From Mycolicibacter algericus DSM 45454 (GTDB lineage: Bacteria > Actinomycetota > Actinomycetes > Mycobacteriales > Mycobacteriaceae), in the NCBI RefSeq assembly GCF_002086455.1, contig NZ_MVHC01000002.1, positions 248,001 through 312,000 on the forward strand: DNA of 64,000 nucleotides, read 5' to 3'. The notes beneath the pieces were generated by a model. It saw only the letters and a program-made list of their open reading frames with translations, ran no database searches and was not told the origin of the DNA. The translations under genes were made by a program, and so were the position numbers. Positions 29,930 to 39,122 of the stretch are shown in pieces (position 1 is the stretch's first letter; each line of letters opens with the position of its first letter).

Positions 29930-32130
29930 GTCGGCTCCGATAAGCGCCAGGCCTGCTCTTCGGTGTCACCGATGGCCACGGTGCCGGCCGGGGTGAACTC
30001 CGCGCCGCCGCCGAGCATGTCGCGCACCGCCCCGGTGACGTAGATGCCGGATTGCGGTGTACCCCTGCGTAACTGATAGGCAAGGTTGACGGCCGATCCC
30101 CACAGGTCGTAGGTGACCCCGGATCGGCCCACCAGACCGCTGACGACTTCGCCGGTGTTGACACCGGCCCACAAGCTCAGCCGGTGACCGGATTTGACGT
30201 TGAACCGGTCGACGATGCGCCGCATCTCGCTCGCGAATTCGACGATGCGGTGCACGCCGTCCAGCCGCGGGGTGGTCAGACCGCAGCCGGCGAGGTAGCC
30301 GTTGTACATGGTGCGAATTCGTTCGACTCCAACGACTTCGGCCGCCGCATCGAATTGCCGGACCAGCTCGTCGACGATCGTCACCAATTCGTTCGCGGCG
30401 ACCTCGCCGGAGAGCTGGTCGATCCCCTGCAGTTCGGCGTAGACGACGCTGACGTTGTGGTGCTCTTCGGCGATGGCCTGCTCACCGCCGCGGTAGCGCC
30501 GCACCACCGACTCCGGCATCAGCGACAGCAGCAGCTCGTCGTTCTGCTTGCGCTGCTCGTTGAGCAGTTCCTCCTTCGTCCGCAGGCTGCGGCCCATGTC
30601 GTTGAAGGCCTTGGTGAGATCGCCGATCTCGTCAGCCGTTCCGCTGGGTACCGAGGCGCTGTAGTCGCCGGCACTGATCCGCTGGGCGGCGGCCTGCAGC
30701 CGTCGGATCGGCCGCAGGAAAAGCCGTGCCAGCAGCATCGCCAGCACACAGATGGCGAAGATGACCCCGGTGGTGGCCAGCACCACCCGCTTGCTGAACG
30801 AGGTGACCCCGGCGTACGCGTCGGAGTAGTCCCTGGTCGCCAGGATCGACCACTGTAGATCCGAGTTGGGGATGGTCAGCGGCGCGTACGCGGCAAGTTC
30901 GCGGTTGCCGAGGTAGTCGTATCCGGTGTTGAGCGTGCCGGTCTGGCCGCGTTGCGCGGCACGCAGCCCCGGGGAGCCCACCGGCTGAACCAGGGTGGTG
31001 GTCCCCAGCTTCAGGGCCTTGTCCACCGTGGCGACCGGAGTACCCGCCGCCACCGCTTCGCGGCGGTACCGCTCCGGGTCCTCCAGAAACAACCGCGAAT
31101 CGGAGCGCATCAGGTCGTCGGGTCCGGCCAGATAGGTCTCGGTGGTGCGCCCGACCTGGGCGGCCTTCCAGTCGCGGTTGGCGGTCATGATCCGGTTGAC
31201 CTTCGCGCTGGGCAGCGGCAGGGCCAGCACTCCCTCGACCGTGCCCTTGACGCCGACCGGCGACACCAGCCAGGCGGTCGGCGTGTCCAGGTTGGGTTGA
31301 TAGGGCTGGTAATCGGTGATCCAGACGAAGTTGACCGCGTTGGAGGCCAGCGCTTTACGGTAGGCGTCACGCAGCACGGACTCGCGGTAGGGGCCGGTCA
31401 GCACGTTGGTGCCCAGGTCCACTCCCTTGTTCACGGAGTAGACCACGTTGCCCCGGGTGTCCAGCAGCAGCGCATCCAGGTACTCGTTGCGCTTGACGAT
31501 CTCCGCGAAAAAGCTGTTGAATTCGGCGTTTGCCGCGGACCAGGCGCTGCCGTCGCCGGCGTCCTCGGGCTTATCGGATTCCCCGGTATAGCCGGCGGTG
31601 TAGTGCGCCTGCAGGTAACGCTGCGCGGTCGACGCCGGCAGCAACGCGGCGATGTCTGCCCGCTCCCCGGTCCGCTCGGCCAGCTGCTCGATGAAGTTGT
31701 CCCGATAGTGGCCCACGATCGCGCGTTGCTGCTCGGGAGTGACTGTGGCGCGGGCAAGTTCGTCGAAACCCGCGGTGAACGCGTGGAGCGCGTTGGAGGC
31801 CATCGCTCCCCCGCTGAAGATGATCAGCGAACTCGTCATCTCCGCGAACAGGCTCGAGACCGCCCGGCGCTGCGCCTCCCGGGCCTGCACCAGCTTGCTC
31901 GTCGCCGAACGTTGCAGTTCAGCTGCGCCGTACTGGAACTCGACGAAGCCCACCACACCAACCGACACAATGCTGGTCAGCAGCAGGATGAGCATCAGTT
32001 TGGTCTGGATGCTGAGCCGAGACGGCAGCCACCGGCGCCGTCGCTCAACATTCGCGGTGTCGTCCGCGGCTGCCGACGGTGCCGAGTCCACCCGGCCGCT
32101 CCCTTCCCCGGTTACCAGACGGTTCCCCAC
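29926..32130 (-). CDS. Membrane cyclase-homology sensor with HAMP domain, active site degenerate
   Basis: Protein of 734 aa (Rv2435c position), GTG start. A membrane helix near residues 42-62 is followed by a large extracytoplasmic sensor region to about 450, a second helix (RVVLATTGVIFAICVLAML), a HAMP linker (RPIRRLQAAAQRISAGDYSA) and a C-terminal class III nucleotide cyclase homology domain (about 555-730). Key catalytic positions are altered. Where active enzymes have FADI this has YAEL, so the first metal Asp is Glu. In place of KTIGDAY it has RTMYNGY, so the second metal Asp is Asn and the base-specifying Lys is Arg. NLASR is NLAYQ, so the transition-state Arg is Gln. It is probably catalytically weak or dead and may signal by contact with the coupled channel. 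Confidence 0.85.
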   Translation of the reverse strand: MGNRLVTGEGSGRVDSAPSAAADDTANVERRRRWLPSRLSIQTKLMLILLLTSIVSVGVVGFVEFQYGAAELQRSATSKLVQAREAQRRAVSSLFAEMTSSLIIFSGGAMASNALHAFTAGFDELARATVTPEQQRAIVGHYRDNFIEQLAERTGERADIAALLPASTAQRYLQAHYTAGYTGESDKPEDAGDGSAWSAANAEFNSFFAEIVKRNEYLDALLLDTRGNVVYSVNKGVDLGTNVLTGPYRESVLRDAYRKALASNAVNFVWITDYQPYQPNLDTPTAWLVSPVGVKGTVEGVLALPLPSAKVNRIMTANRDWKAAQVGRTTETYLAGPDDLMRSDSRLFLEDPERYRREAVAAGTPVATVDKALKLGTTTLVQPVGSPGLRAAQRGQTGTLNTGYDYLGNRELAAYAPLTIPNSDLQWSILATRDYSDAYAGVTSFSKRVVLATTGVIFAICVLAMLLARLFLRPIRRLQAAAQRISAGDYSASVPSGTADEIGDLTKAFNDMGRSLRTKEELLNEQRKQNDELLLSLMPESVVRRYRGGEQAIAEEHHNVSVVYAELQGIDQLSGEVAANELVTIVDELVRQFDAAAEVVGVERIRTMYNGYLAGCGLTTPRLDGVHRIVEFASEMRRIVDRFNVKSGHRLSLWAGVNTGEVVSGLVGRSGVTYDLWGSAVNLAYQLRRGTPQSGIYVTGAVRDMLGGGAEFTPAGTVAIGDTEEQAWRLSEPT

Positions 32131-32179
32131 CCTAAGGGATGCGCGACATTACGAGGTCGCGAATGCGAAGCTGGACAGC

Positions 32180-33040
32180 ATGGTGGCGCAGCTGTGCGTG
32201 GTGGGCAGTGTGAATCTGGATACGGTGTTCACGGTGGCTGCGCTGCCCGCCCCGGGCGAAACGGTCCTCAGCTCGGCACCGAGCAGCCACCCCGGCGGCA
32301 AGGGCGCCAACCAGGCGGTGGCAGCCGCGCGTGCCGGCGCCGACGTCTCGTTCATCGGCGCGGTGGGTGACGACGACGCCGGTCTGCGGTTACGCCGGCA
32401 CCTCCGGGACAACGACGTCGGCACCGACGGATTGACGACCGTCGCGGGTCCCAGCGGATCAGCGGTCGTCACGGTGGATCCGGCCGGGGAGAACACCATC
32501 GTGGTGGCGCCGGGGGCCAACGGCGCGCTGACGCTGGACTCCGCCCAGCGTGCACTGATCACCAAGGCGCACGTGGTGCTGCTGCAGCTGGAGATTCCGG
32601 TCACGACGGCCACCGCAGCGGCCCAAGCCGCCCGCCGGGCGGGGGCGACCGTGATCGTCAACGTCTCCCCGGCCGGTGAAGACCTGAGCGAGCTGGCGGG
32701 GCTGATCGATGTGGCGGTCGTCAATGAGACGGAATCAGCGCGGTTCAGCCATCCGGTACCGCATCGGGTGGTCACGCTCGGAGCGCGCGGCGCCCGCTAC
32801 AGCGGGGCTGATGGCATCGTCGAGGTTCCGGCGCCGGTGGTGGCCGCTATCGACACCTCCGGTGCCGGCGATGTCTTCGCCGGCGTGCTGGCGGCCGAGT
32901 GGCCCAGCGGCAAGGCACATGCGCTGCGGCTCGCCTGTGCGGCCGGGGCGCTGGCGACGCTGGTTGCCGGCGCCGGCGATTGCGCCCCGACCGCCGCGGC
33001 GATCGAAGCGGCGCTGACGACGGGCCAACCGGGTGGCTGA
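32180..33040 (+). CDS. rbsK: Ribokinase (PfkB family)
   Basis: Sugar kinase of 286 aa (Rv2436 position), phosphorylating ribose or a related sugar with ATP. It has the N-terminal GSVNLDTVFTV and GGKGANQAVAAARAG substrate region at about residues 9-50. The C-terminal PfkB signature DTSGAGDVFAGVLA contains the catalytic Asp and the anion hole. ATG at 32180 leaves a gap of 49 bases to the divergent cyclase-like gene; a longer in-frame frame upstream is antisense to that gene and rejected. No ribose transporter is nearby. The downstream hairpin at 33065-33129 probably ends the transcript. Confidence 0.9.
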   Translation: MVAQLCVVGSVNLDTVFTVAALPAPGETVLSSAPSSHPGGKGANQAVAAARAGADVSFIGAVGDDDAGLRLRRHLRDNDVGTDGLTTVAGPSGSAVVTVDPAGENTIVVAPGANGALTLDSAQRALITKAHVVLLQLEIPVTTATAAAQAARRAGATVIVNVSPAGEDLSELAGLIDVAVVNETESARFSHPVPHRVVTLGARGARYSGADGIVEVPAPVVAAIDTSGAGDVFAGVLAAEWPSGKAHALRLACAAGALATLVAGAGDCAPTAAAIEAALTTGQPGG

Positions 33041-33064
33041 ACGCCGGCGGGGCTGGTTCCAGCC

Positions 33065-33129
33065 GCGTTGAGTCTGCGCTCAGGGCGGTAGTCGTCGGCG
33101 TGTCGCCGACCTGGACGCAGTCTCAACGC
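33065..33129. terminator. Nested-hairpin bidirectional terminator or repeat
   Basis: Between the convergent rbsK and tautomerase genes lies a nested inverted repeat. Outer 14-base arms (33065-33078 and 33116-33129) pair with one mismatch. Inside them GTCGGCG (33094-33100) and CGCCGAC (33104-33110) form a perfect 7-bp hairpin with a 3-base loop. The long outer stem makes it more elaborate than a plain terminator, and it may be a dispersed palindromic element that also terminates transcription. Confidence 0.55.
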
Positions 33130-33135
33130 TTCTGC

Positions 33136-33531
33136 TCACACCCGAACGTTGAACCCCAACTCGACGTCGGATGCGGCCTGCCCGCCGCGGATCCCCCAGT
33201 TCTCCCGGTCCACCTCGTGCAGCGTGATCATCACGTGGTCGATCGGGATACCCAGCGTCGCAAGGCGTTCGACGATCTCCGCGTAGAGTTTCCGCTTGGC
33301 TTCCAGGGTGCGGCCGGTGAAGCAGTCGATCGAGACCAGAGTGCGGTACTCGGGTCGGGTGAGTTTTTCCGGGACTGCGAACCGGTGCGGCTCATGAACC
33401 ACCAGCCGGACGTTCTTGTCGTCGGCGGGCGTCTGGAAAGCCGCCACCAGCGCGCCGTGAACAGCGTCGATGATGGCGACTTCCTCGGCTTGCGAGTAGC
33501 GGCGGCGAACCTCGATCAGCACGGTCGGCAT
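33136..33531 (-). CDS. Tautomerase-superfamily protein
   Basis: Small enzyme of 131 aa in the 4-oxalocrotonate tautomerase/MIF superfamily. It begins MPTVLIEVRR, so removal of Met would expose the catalytic Pro at position 1 on the usual beta-alpha-beta fold. Two repeated halves are visible (around residues 2-60 and 70-125), which fits the longer fused tautomerases of about 130 aa. Conserved VDRENWGIRGG sits near the end. It lies just upstream of nadE's end on the same strand, with about 75 bases between, and occupies roughly the Rv2437 place without being similar to it. Substrate unknown. Confidence 0.8.
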   Translation of the reverse strand: MPTVLIEVRRRYSQAEEVAIIDAVHGALVAAFQTPADDKNVRLVVHEPHRFAVPEKLTRPEYRTLVSIDCFTGRTLEAKRKLYAEIVERLATLGIPIDHVMITLHEVDRENWGIRGGQAASDVELGFNVRV

Positions 33532-33607
33532 GGGCTACTTCCTACCAGAACCGCAGCGCAGCGCGGTCTCATTACGGGCGCAGCTCGACGAATCTAGCAT
33601 CGCTGGG

Positions 33608-35662
33608 CTACTGCTCCGGGATCTCCCGTTCGATCTCGTCGAGCCAGATCCGCGCCGACATGTCCGACGGTGCCCGCCATTCCCCCCGCGGCGACAGCGA
33701 ACCACCGTGGGAGACCTTCGGCCCGTTCGGCAGCGCCGAGCGTTTGAATTGACTGAACGAATAGAACCGCTGCGCAAAGACTTTCAGCCAGTGCCGGATG
33801 TCTGCCAGGGAATAGGCCTGCCTTTTGTCCGACGGGTAGCCGGGCGGCCAGGACCCAGCTGCAGCGTCATGCCAGGCGTGCCAGGCCAAGAACGCGATCT
33901 TGGCCGGCGAAAACCCGTAGCGCAACGCTTGAAACAGTGCGAAGTCCTGCAACGAGTACGGCCCCACCTTGTCCTCGCTCCGCTGAATCTCCTCGCCGTC
34001 GGTCGCCGGCACCAGTTCCGGGCTGATCTCGGTGTTGAGCACCGAGGCCAGCACGGCGCACACGTCGGCGTCGAATTCGCCGGAGTTGATCACCCAGCGG
34101 ATCAGGTGCTGGATCAGTGTTTTGGGCACCCCGCCGTTGACGTTGTAGTGCGACATCTGATCGCCCACGCCGTAGGTGGACCAGCCCAGCGCCAACTCCG
34201 ACAGGTCACCGGTGCCCAGCACGATGCCGCCGCGCTGGTTGGCGATCCGAAACAGGTAGTCGGTGCGCAGCCCGGCCTGCACGTTCTCAAACGTCACGTC
34301 GTAGACGGCTTCGCCACGAGCGAACGGATGGCCCAGCTCGGCCAGCATCAGCCTCGCGCTGTCGCGGATATCGATCTCGGCGAAGGTCACCCCCAGCGCC
34401 CGGCTCAGCGCAGCCGCGTTGGCCTTGGTGCGCTCGCCGGTGGCGAAACCGGGCATGGTGAACGCCAGAATGTCACTGCGCGGCCGGTTCTCCCGGTCCA
34501 TGGCCCGCGCAGCGACGATCAGGGCGTGGGTCGAATCGAGTCCACCCGACACCCCGAGCACCACCTTGGGATAGTCCAGGGCACGCAGCCGCTGCTCCAG
34601 GCCCGATACTTGGATGTTGTAGGCCTCGTAGCAATCCTGTTGCAAGCGCTGGGGATTCGACGGCACGAACGGGAACCGCTCGATCACCCGGCGTAGCCCG
34701 ATGTCCCCGGAAGGCGGGTCCAGCGCGAACTCCACCCGCCTGAAGGACTGGACCGCATCGCGGTGATGGCGGCGGTTGTCGTCGAAGGTACCCATCCGCA
34801 CGCGCTCCGCGCGCAGCAGCCCGAGGTCGACATCGGCGACCGAGCGACGGGCGCCGGTGGGAAAGCGTTCGCTGTCATCGAGCAGCGTGCCGTTCTCCCA
34901 GATCATCGTCTGGCCGTCCCAGGCGAGGTCGGTGGTCGACTCCCCCTCCCCGGCGGCGGCGTAGATGTAGGCGGCCAGGCATCGCGCCGACGCCGACCGC
35001 GCCAGCAGGCAGCGATCCTCGGCGCGCCCGACGGTGATGGGGCTGCCGGAGAGATTCGCCAGCACCGTCGCGCCGGCCAGCGCGGCCTGGGCACTCGGGG
35101 GCACCGGCACGAACATGTCCTCGCACACCTCGACGTGCAGCACGAACCCGGCCAGGTCGGTCGCTGCGAACAGCAGGTCCGGCCCGAACGGCACCTCGAG
35201 GCCGCCGAGCCGGATCATCCCGCGTTCATCGGCGCCGGCAGCCAGCTGGCGCCCCTCATAGAACTCCCGGTAGGTGGGTAGATACGACTTCGGCGCCACC
35301 CCGAGAATGCGCCCGCGGTGGATCACCACGGCGGTGTTGTAGACGCGGTGGGCATAGCGCAGCGGCGCCCCCACCACCAGCACCGACAGTAGCGGCGTCG
35401 AGGCCGCGACCACCTCTAGCAGCGCCGTCTCGACAGCGCCGAGCAGGCTGTCCTGCTGCACGATGTCCTCGATGGAGTATCCCGACAGCGTGAGCTCGGG
35501 AAAGACGGCCAGCGCGACGCCGTCGTCATGGCATTCCCTCGCCAGGCGCAGCACCGACTCGGCGTTGGCGGCCGGGTCTGCGAGCGTGGTGCGGTGCGTG
35601 CAGGCGGCAACCCGCGCGAACCCGTGCCGGTAGGCGCTATAGAAGTCCCCAGAATTCTCCAT
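33608..35662 (-). CDS. nadE: Glutamine-dependent NAD+ synthetase
   Basis: NadE, 684 aa, amidates nicotinate adenine dinucleotide to NAD+ using glutamine-derived ammonia. The N-terminal nitrilase-type glutaminase has its triad at E56 (VFPELTLSG), K125 (PKSYLPTYREFYE) and C180 (VEVCEDMF). The C-terminal ATP-pyrophosphatase synthetase domain has the P-loop VSGGLDST and the LGTGDLSELALGWSTYG block. Length matches the 679-aa M. tuberculosis enzyme. ATG at 35662 gives MENSGDFYSAY; longer in-frame starts lie inside the divergent gene. It is transcribed divergently from a nicotinamidase-superfamily gene and a sirtuin, an NAD-themed grouping. Confidence 0.95.
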   Translation of the reverse strand: MENSGDFYSAYRHGFARVAACTHRTTLADPAANAESVLRLARECHDDGVALAVFPELTLSGYSIEDIVQQDSLLGAVETALLEVVAASTPLLSVLVVGAPLRYAHRVYNTAVVIHRGRILGVAPKSYLPTYREFYEGRQLAAGADERGMIRLGGLEVPFGPDLLFAATDLAGFVLHVEVCEDMFVPVPPSAQAALAGATVLANLSGSPITVGRAEDRCLLARSASARCLAAYIYAAAGEGESTTDLAWDGQTMIWENGTLLDDSERFPTGARRSVADVDLGLLRAERVRMGTFDDNRRHHRDAVQSFRRVEFALDPPSGDIGLRRVIERFPFVPSNPQRLQQDCYEAYNIQVSGLEQRLRALDYPKVVLGVSGGLDSTHALIVAARAMDRENRPRSDILAFTMPGFATGERTKANAAALSRALGVTFAEIDIRDSARLMLAELGHPFARGEAVYDVTFENVQAGLRTDYLFRIANQRGGIVLGTGDLSELALGWSTYGVGDQMSHYNVNGGVPKTLIQHLIRWVINSGEFDADVCAVLASVLNTEISPELVPATDGEEIQRSEDKVGPYSLQDFALFQALRYGFSPAKIAFLAWHAWHDAAAGSWPPGYPSDKRQAYSLADIRHWLKVFAQRFYSFSQFKRSALPNGPKVSHGGSLSPRGEWRAPSDMSARIWLDEIEREIPEQ

Positions 35663-35720
35663 GGCCTCCCATTCTCGCCCGGATGGTGTCAACGTGCAGC
35701 TTTCGGGTATCACCAGGGCC

Positions 35721-36260
35721 ATGAGCGATACCGCGGTGGCCGTCGTCGAGATGCTCAACGCGTACCGGCATCCAGACGCGGCGCAACTGGCCGACAATGT
35801 CGCGAAGATCATCGAACCGCTGGCCGACCTGGTCGAACGCAGTCGAGCCGACGAGCAGGTCGACCTGATCTACGTCAACGACAACCACGGCGACTTCACC
35901 GCCGGATTCACCGACATCATCGGGTCGGCCCTGGAGGGCGCACGCCCCGAGCTGGTTCGCCCCATCGTGCCGGCCTCCGGCGATCGGGCGGTGAGCAAGG
36001 TGCGACACAGCGCCTTTTATTCCACTCCGTTGGAGTACCTGCTGGGCCGGCTCGGCGCCCGGCGGCTGATCCTGACCGGGCAGGTCACCGAACAGTGCAT
36101 TCTCTACACCGCCCTGGACGCCTACGTTCGGCACCTTCCAGTGGTGATACCGGTCGACGCCGTCGCCCACATCGACGCCGCACTGGGCGATGCGGCACTG
36201 GAGATGATGTGCCGCAACATGGCTGCCGAACGGTCGACCGCCGCGCAGTGCCTACGCTAG
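35721..36260 (+). CDS. Isochorismatase/nicotinamidase-superfamily hydrolase
   Basis: Cysteine hydrolase of 179 aa. The nucleophile Cys is at residue 126 (ILTGQVTEQCILYTALDAY) and the catalytic Lys at 93 (SKVRHSAFY). The position of the usual Asp in the first strand (VIDMQ in relatives) is Glu10 here (AVVEMLNAY), a conservative but unusual change. Residues 54-56 read D-N-H, which resembles the Asp-x-His metal pair of nicotinamidases, but the other metal ligands are not obvious. ATG at 35721 fits the family N-terminus; an in-frame start at 35661 would overlap nadE. A sirtuin gene follows after 4 bases. Substrate uncertain; nicotinamide is one candidate because of the neighbours. Confidence 0.75.
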   Translation: MSDTAVAVVEMLNAYRHPDAAQLADNVAKIIEPLADLVERSRADEQVDLIYVNDNHGDFTAGFTDIIGSALEGARPELVRPIVPASGDRAVSKVRHSAFYSTPLEYLLGRLGARRLILTGQVTEQCILYTALDAYVRHLPVVIPVDAVAHIDAALGDAALEMMCRNMAAERSTAAQCLR

Positions 36261-36264
36261 CCGG

Positions 36265-37113
36265 ATGGGCGGAGCCGAACCGACGGTCTGCGACCTGCTG
36301 ACGCTGCTGGCGGGCCGGCGGACCGCGGTGCTCACCGGCGCCGGGATCTCCACGGACTCGGGCATTCCGGACTATCGCGGCCCCGATTCCCCACCGAGCA
36401 ACCCGATGACGATCGCCCAGTTCACCGGCGACCCGGTTTTCCGTCAGCGCTACTGGGCGCGCAACCATCTCGGCTGGCGACACCTGGCAGGCGCCGCGCC
36501 CAACGCCGGGCACACGGCGCTTGCCGCCCTGGAAGCGTCCGGCGTCGTCACCGGGGTGATCACCCAGAACGTCGATCTGCTGCACACCCGGGCCGGCAGC
36601 CGCCGTGTCATCGACCTGCACGGCAGTTACGCGGCGGTGGTGTGTTTGAGGTGCGGCACCACCATGAGCCGGGCTTCGCTGGCCGAGCAACTGGAGGAGC
36701 TCAACCCGGGATTCATCGGCCGAACCGGGCCGCTCGGCCCCATCGTGGTGGCCCCCGACGCGGACGCCGTCGTGACCGACACCGCATCTTTCCGCTACCT
36801 CGACTGCCGCGCCTGCGGCGGGATCCTCAAGCCGGACATCGTCTACTTCGGCGAGAGTGTTCCCAAAGACCGCGTCGTCCAGGCGTATGCCGTTGTCGAT
36901 GAGGCCGAGGCGTTGCTGGTGGCGGGATCGTCGCTGACGGTGTTCTCCGGCTACCGGTTCGTCCGCCACGCCGCGGCGCGCGGTATGCCGGTCGCCATCG
37001 TCAACCGTGGCCCCACTCGCGGCGACGGGTTGGCCGACGTCAAGTTCGACGGCGGCTGCTCGGCGGCACTGACCGTGCTGGCCGCTGAGTTTGGTGCCGT
37101 TTCGGTGCGTTAG
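36265..37113 (+). CDS. Sir2-family NAD-dependent protein deacylase
   Basis: Sirtuin of 282 aa. The NAD-binding motif [21 protein letters not shown] lies at about residues 22-42, ITQNVDLLH near 99-107, and the catalytic His at 119 (VIDLHGSY). Zinc ligands are C127/C130 (CLRCG) and C181/C184 (CRACG), and the C-terminal [12 protein letters not shown] is typical. The pattern is closest to class II (SIRT4-like) sirtuins. It removes acyl groups from lysines using NAD+, releasing nicotinamide. It is coupled to the upstream hydrolase (4-base gap) and close to nadE, so a local NAD-salvage theme is plausible; the protein target is unknown. Confidence 0.88.
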   Translation: MGGAEPTVCDLLTLLAGRRTAVLTGAGISTDSGIPDYRGPDSPPSNPMTIAQFTGDPVFRQRYWARNHLGWRHLAGAAPNAGHTALAALEASGVVTGVITQNVDLLHTRAGSRRVIDLHGSYAAVVCLRCGTTMSRASLAEQLEELNPGFIGRTGPLGPIVVAPDADAVVTDTASFRYLDCRACGGILKPDIVYFGESVPKDRVVQAYAVVDEAEALLVAGSSLTVFSGYRFVRHAAARGMPVAIVNRGPTRGDGLADVKFDGGCSAALTVLAAEFGAVSVR

Positions 37114-37141
37114 TGCCCGACGAATGGGGCAGGATGTCCCG

Positions 37142-38365
37142 GTGAAACAGCGCCTCACCTCCGATCAGCGCAACTCTTTCCTGGCCGCCCTGCTGGGGTG
37201 GTCGATGGACGCCTTCGACTACTTCATCGTGGTGTTCGTCTACGCCGATATCGCCAAGACCTTCGGCCACACCAAAACCGAGGTGGCGTTTCTGACCACC
37301 GCCACGTTGGCGATGCGCCCGGTCGGGGCGCTGCTGTTCGGCCTGTGGGCCGACCGGGTGGGCCGTCGGATACCACTGATGGTGAACGTGATCTTCTACT
37401 CGACGGTGGGGTTCCTGTGCGCGTTCGCGCCGACCTTCACCGTGCTGGTGGTGCTGCGCCTGCTCTACGGCATCGGCATGGGCGGCGAATGGGGCCTGGG
37501 CGCCGCGTTGGCCATGGAGAAGATCCCGCCGGAGCGACGCGGCTTCTTCTCCGGACTGCTGCAGGAGGGCTACCTGTTCGGCTACCTGGCCGCCAGCTTG
37601 GCCTCGCTGCTGGTGAACGACTGGCTCGGGTTGTCCTGGCGCTGGCTGTTCGGGCTGTCCATCCTGCCGGCCATGATCAGCCTGCTCATCCGTTATCGGG
37701 TCACCGAATCCGAGGTGTGGCAGGCTACCCAGGACCGGATGCGGTTGACGCGCACCAGGATTCGCGACGTATTCACCGACGCCAAGGTGATCCGCCGGTT
37801 CTGCTATCTGGTGTTGTTGATGACGGCGTTCAACTGGATGAGCCACGGCACCCACGACATCTACCCGACATTCCTGAGCTCGAACGATGGCGCGGGGCTG
37901 TCCCATGTCACGGCGAAGTGGATCGCGGTGATCTACAACATCGGCGGCATCATCGGCGGGCTGATCTTCGGCTCGCTGTCGCAACGGCTGGGTCGCCGCT
38001 ACGCGATCATCTGGGCGGCGGTGATGGGCCTGCCGATCGTGCCGCTGTTCGCGCTGTCGCACAGCGCCGGCATGCTGTGCCTGGGATCGTTTCTGCTTCA
38101 GGTCTGTGTGCAGGGCGCCTGGGGCGTGATCCCGGCGCACCTGACCGAGATGTCGCCGGACGCGATCCGCGGCTTTTATCCGGGCGTGACCTATCAGCTG
38201 GGCAATCTGCTGGCCGCGTTCAACCTGCCGATCCAGGAGCACCTGGCGGCCGCGAACGGCTACCCGTTCGCCTTGGTTGTCACCGTGGTACCGGCGCTGA
38301 TCGCCGTCGTGGTGCTGACCGCGGCCGGTAGGGACGCCACCGGCCGCAGCTTCGGGCCCACCTAG
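37142..38365 (+). CDS. MFS transporter, carboxylate-carrier-like
   Basis: Major facilitator of 407 aa with twelve predicted membrane helices; GTG start at 37142. The helix 1 motif [19 protein letters not shown] and loop 2-3 motif [14 protein letters not shown] (MFS motif A), together with [16 protein letters not shown], place it in the SHS/metabolite:H+ symporter group that includes lactate and sialate carriers. A second motif A copy ([10 protein letters not shown]) is in the C-terminal half. It follows the sirtuin by 28 bases, so it may be in the same transcript. The substrate is probably a small organic acid, by family resemblance only. Confidence 0.85.
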   Translation: MKQRLTSDQRNSFLAALLGWSMDAFDYFIVVFVYADIAKTFGHTKTEVAFLTTATLAMRPVGALLFGLWADRVGRRIPLMVNVIFYSTVGFLCAFAPTFTVLVVLRLLYGIGMGGEWGLGAALAMEKIPPERRGFFSGLLQEGYLFGYLAASLASLLVNDWLGLSWRWLFGLSILPAMISLLIRYRVTESEVWQATQDRMRLTRTRIRDVFTDAKVIRRFCYLVLLMTAFNWMSHGTHDIYPTFLSSNDGAGLSHVTAKWIAVIYNIGGIIGGLIFGSLSQRLGRRYAIIWAAVMGLPIVPLFALSHSAGMLCLGSFLLQVCVQGAWGVIPAHLTEMSPDAIRGFYPGVTYQLGNLLAAFNLPIQEHLAAANGYPFALVVTVVPALIAVVVLTAAGRDATGRSFGPT

Positions 38366-38421
38366 CCGCCGCCCCTGGTCGGGGCCGGGTTGTCCGGGCG
38401 GCCGCGCGGCAATGCTCGCTG

Positions 38422-38451
38422 TTGACAGCGCCATTTCGACCGCCCTAGCGT
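38422..38451 (+). promoter_or_regulatory. Predicted SigA-type promoter
   Basis: A consensus -35 TTGACA (38422-38427) and a TAGCGT -10 (38446-38451, TANNNT pattern) are separated by 18 bases. Transcription would start about 40 bases before the exported-protein gene at 38497, whose ATG has an AGGG site 7 bases upstream. It is one of the clearest promoter-like signals in the window. Confidence 0.5.
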
Positions 38452-38496
38452 CTACAAAAAATCTGCCGTGTTCTAAACAAGAATAAGGGTCGGATT

Positions 38497-39105
38497 ATGC
38501 ATTGTGGTCGAATGGCCCTCTTTCTCGGAGCCAGCCTGGGAATCGCGCTGGGTGGCGCGCTTGCCGCCAGTACGGTCGCCGCTGCGGACGCTGTCGAAGA
38601 CGCTTGGCCGTATCTGCAACCGGAGTCGCCGGTGTTCCCGTATTACTACGCGACGGGGCTTCCGAGCATCCCCGGCACCGATCCGTGGTACACGGTCGAC
38701 CGCGATTTCACCAGTGTCCCGTATCTGTACAACTACTTTCACAACGTCGTCACCGCTACCCTCGACGGCCCGGAATACCCCCACGTCGGAACAGTTTCAG
38801 ATGCCCTGATTTTGTTGCCAATCTTCCCCGCGGTCGGCGGACTCGTCGGAGCCCCGTTGTTCACGAACTACTATCTGGAGGATCCACAGCTGGGGTTCGC
38901 GGACGCTTTCAGCGTGCTGAACCTATTCACCAACACCTACCTCAGCGACACCGCGGGCGTGAAAGACGTGCTCAGCATTAATGGCCTGCCGCCGCTGACC
39001 CTGTTCGAATTCCCCACCGTCGACGCCGGCGGGCCGGCAACGGAATCGGCCGACGGATTCGCGCAACTGCTGGCAGAACTCGCAGACACCACTTCGAGCC
39101 TGTAG
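38497..39105 (+). CDS. Exported protein of unknown function
   Basis: Predicted secreted protein of 202 aa. The N-terminus is a clear signal peptide (MALFLGASLGIALGGALAAS, cleavage likely after TVAAA-DA near residue 31). The mature part is rich in Tyr, Pro, Phe and Thr (YLQPESPVFPYYYATGLP; YNYFHNVVTATLDGPEYPH) with no motif I recognise and no Cys. ATG at 38497 has an AGGG Shine-Dalgarno 7 bases upstream; ATG at 38512 is an alternative. Similar short Tyr/Pro-rich exported proteins are found in other mycobacteria. It has its own probable promoter and faces the convergent P450 gene 17 bases away. Confidence 0.7.
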   Translation: MHCGRMALFLGASLGIALGGALAASTVAAADAVEDAWPYLQPESPVFPYYYATGLPSIPGTDPWYTVDRDFTSVPYLYNYFHNVVTATLDGPEYPHVGTVSDALILLPIFPAVGGLVGAPLFTNYYLEDPQLGFADAFSVLNLFTNTYLSDTAGVKDVLSINGLPPLTLFEFPTVDAGGPATESADGFAQLLAELADTTSSL

Positions 39106-39122
39106 CGGCCGCGGCGTCGCCG

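Noticed and set aside
28532..30043. Plus-strand frame of 503 codons
   Set aside because: Antisense to the MscS-type and cyclase-like genes; composition of a shadow frame.
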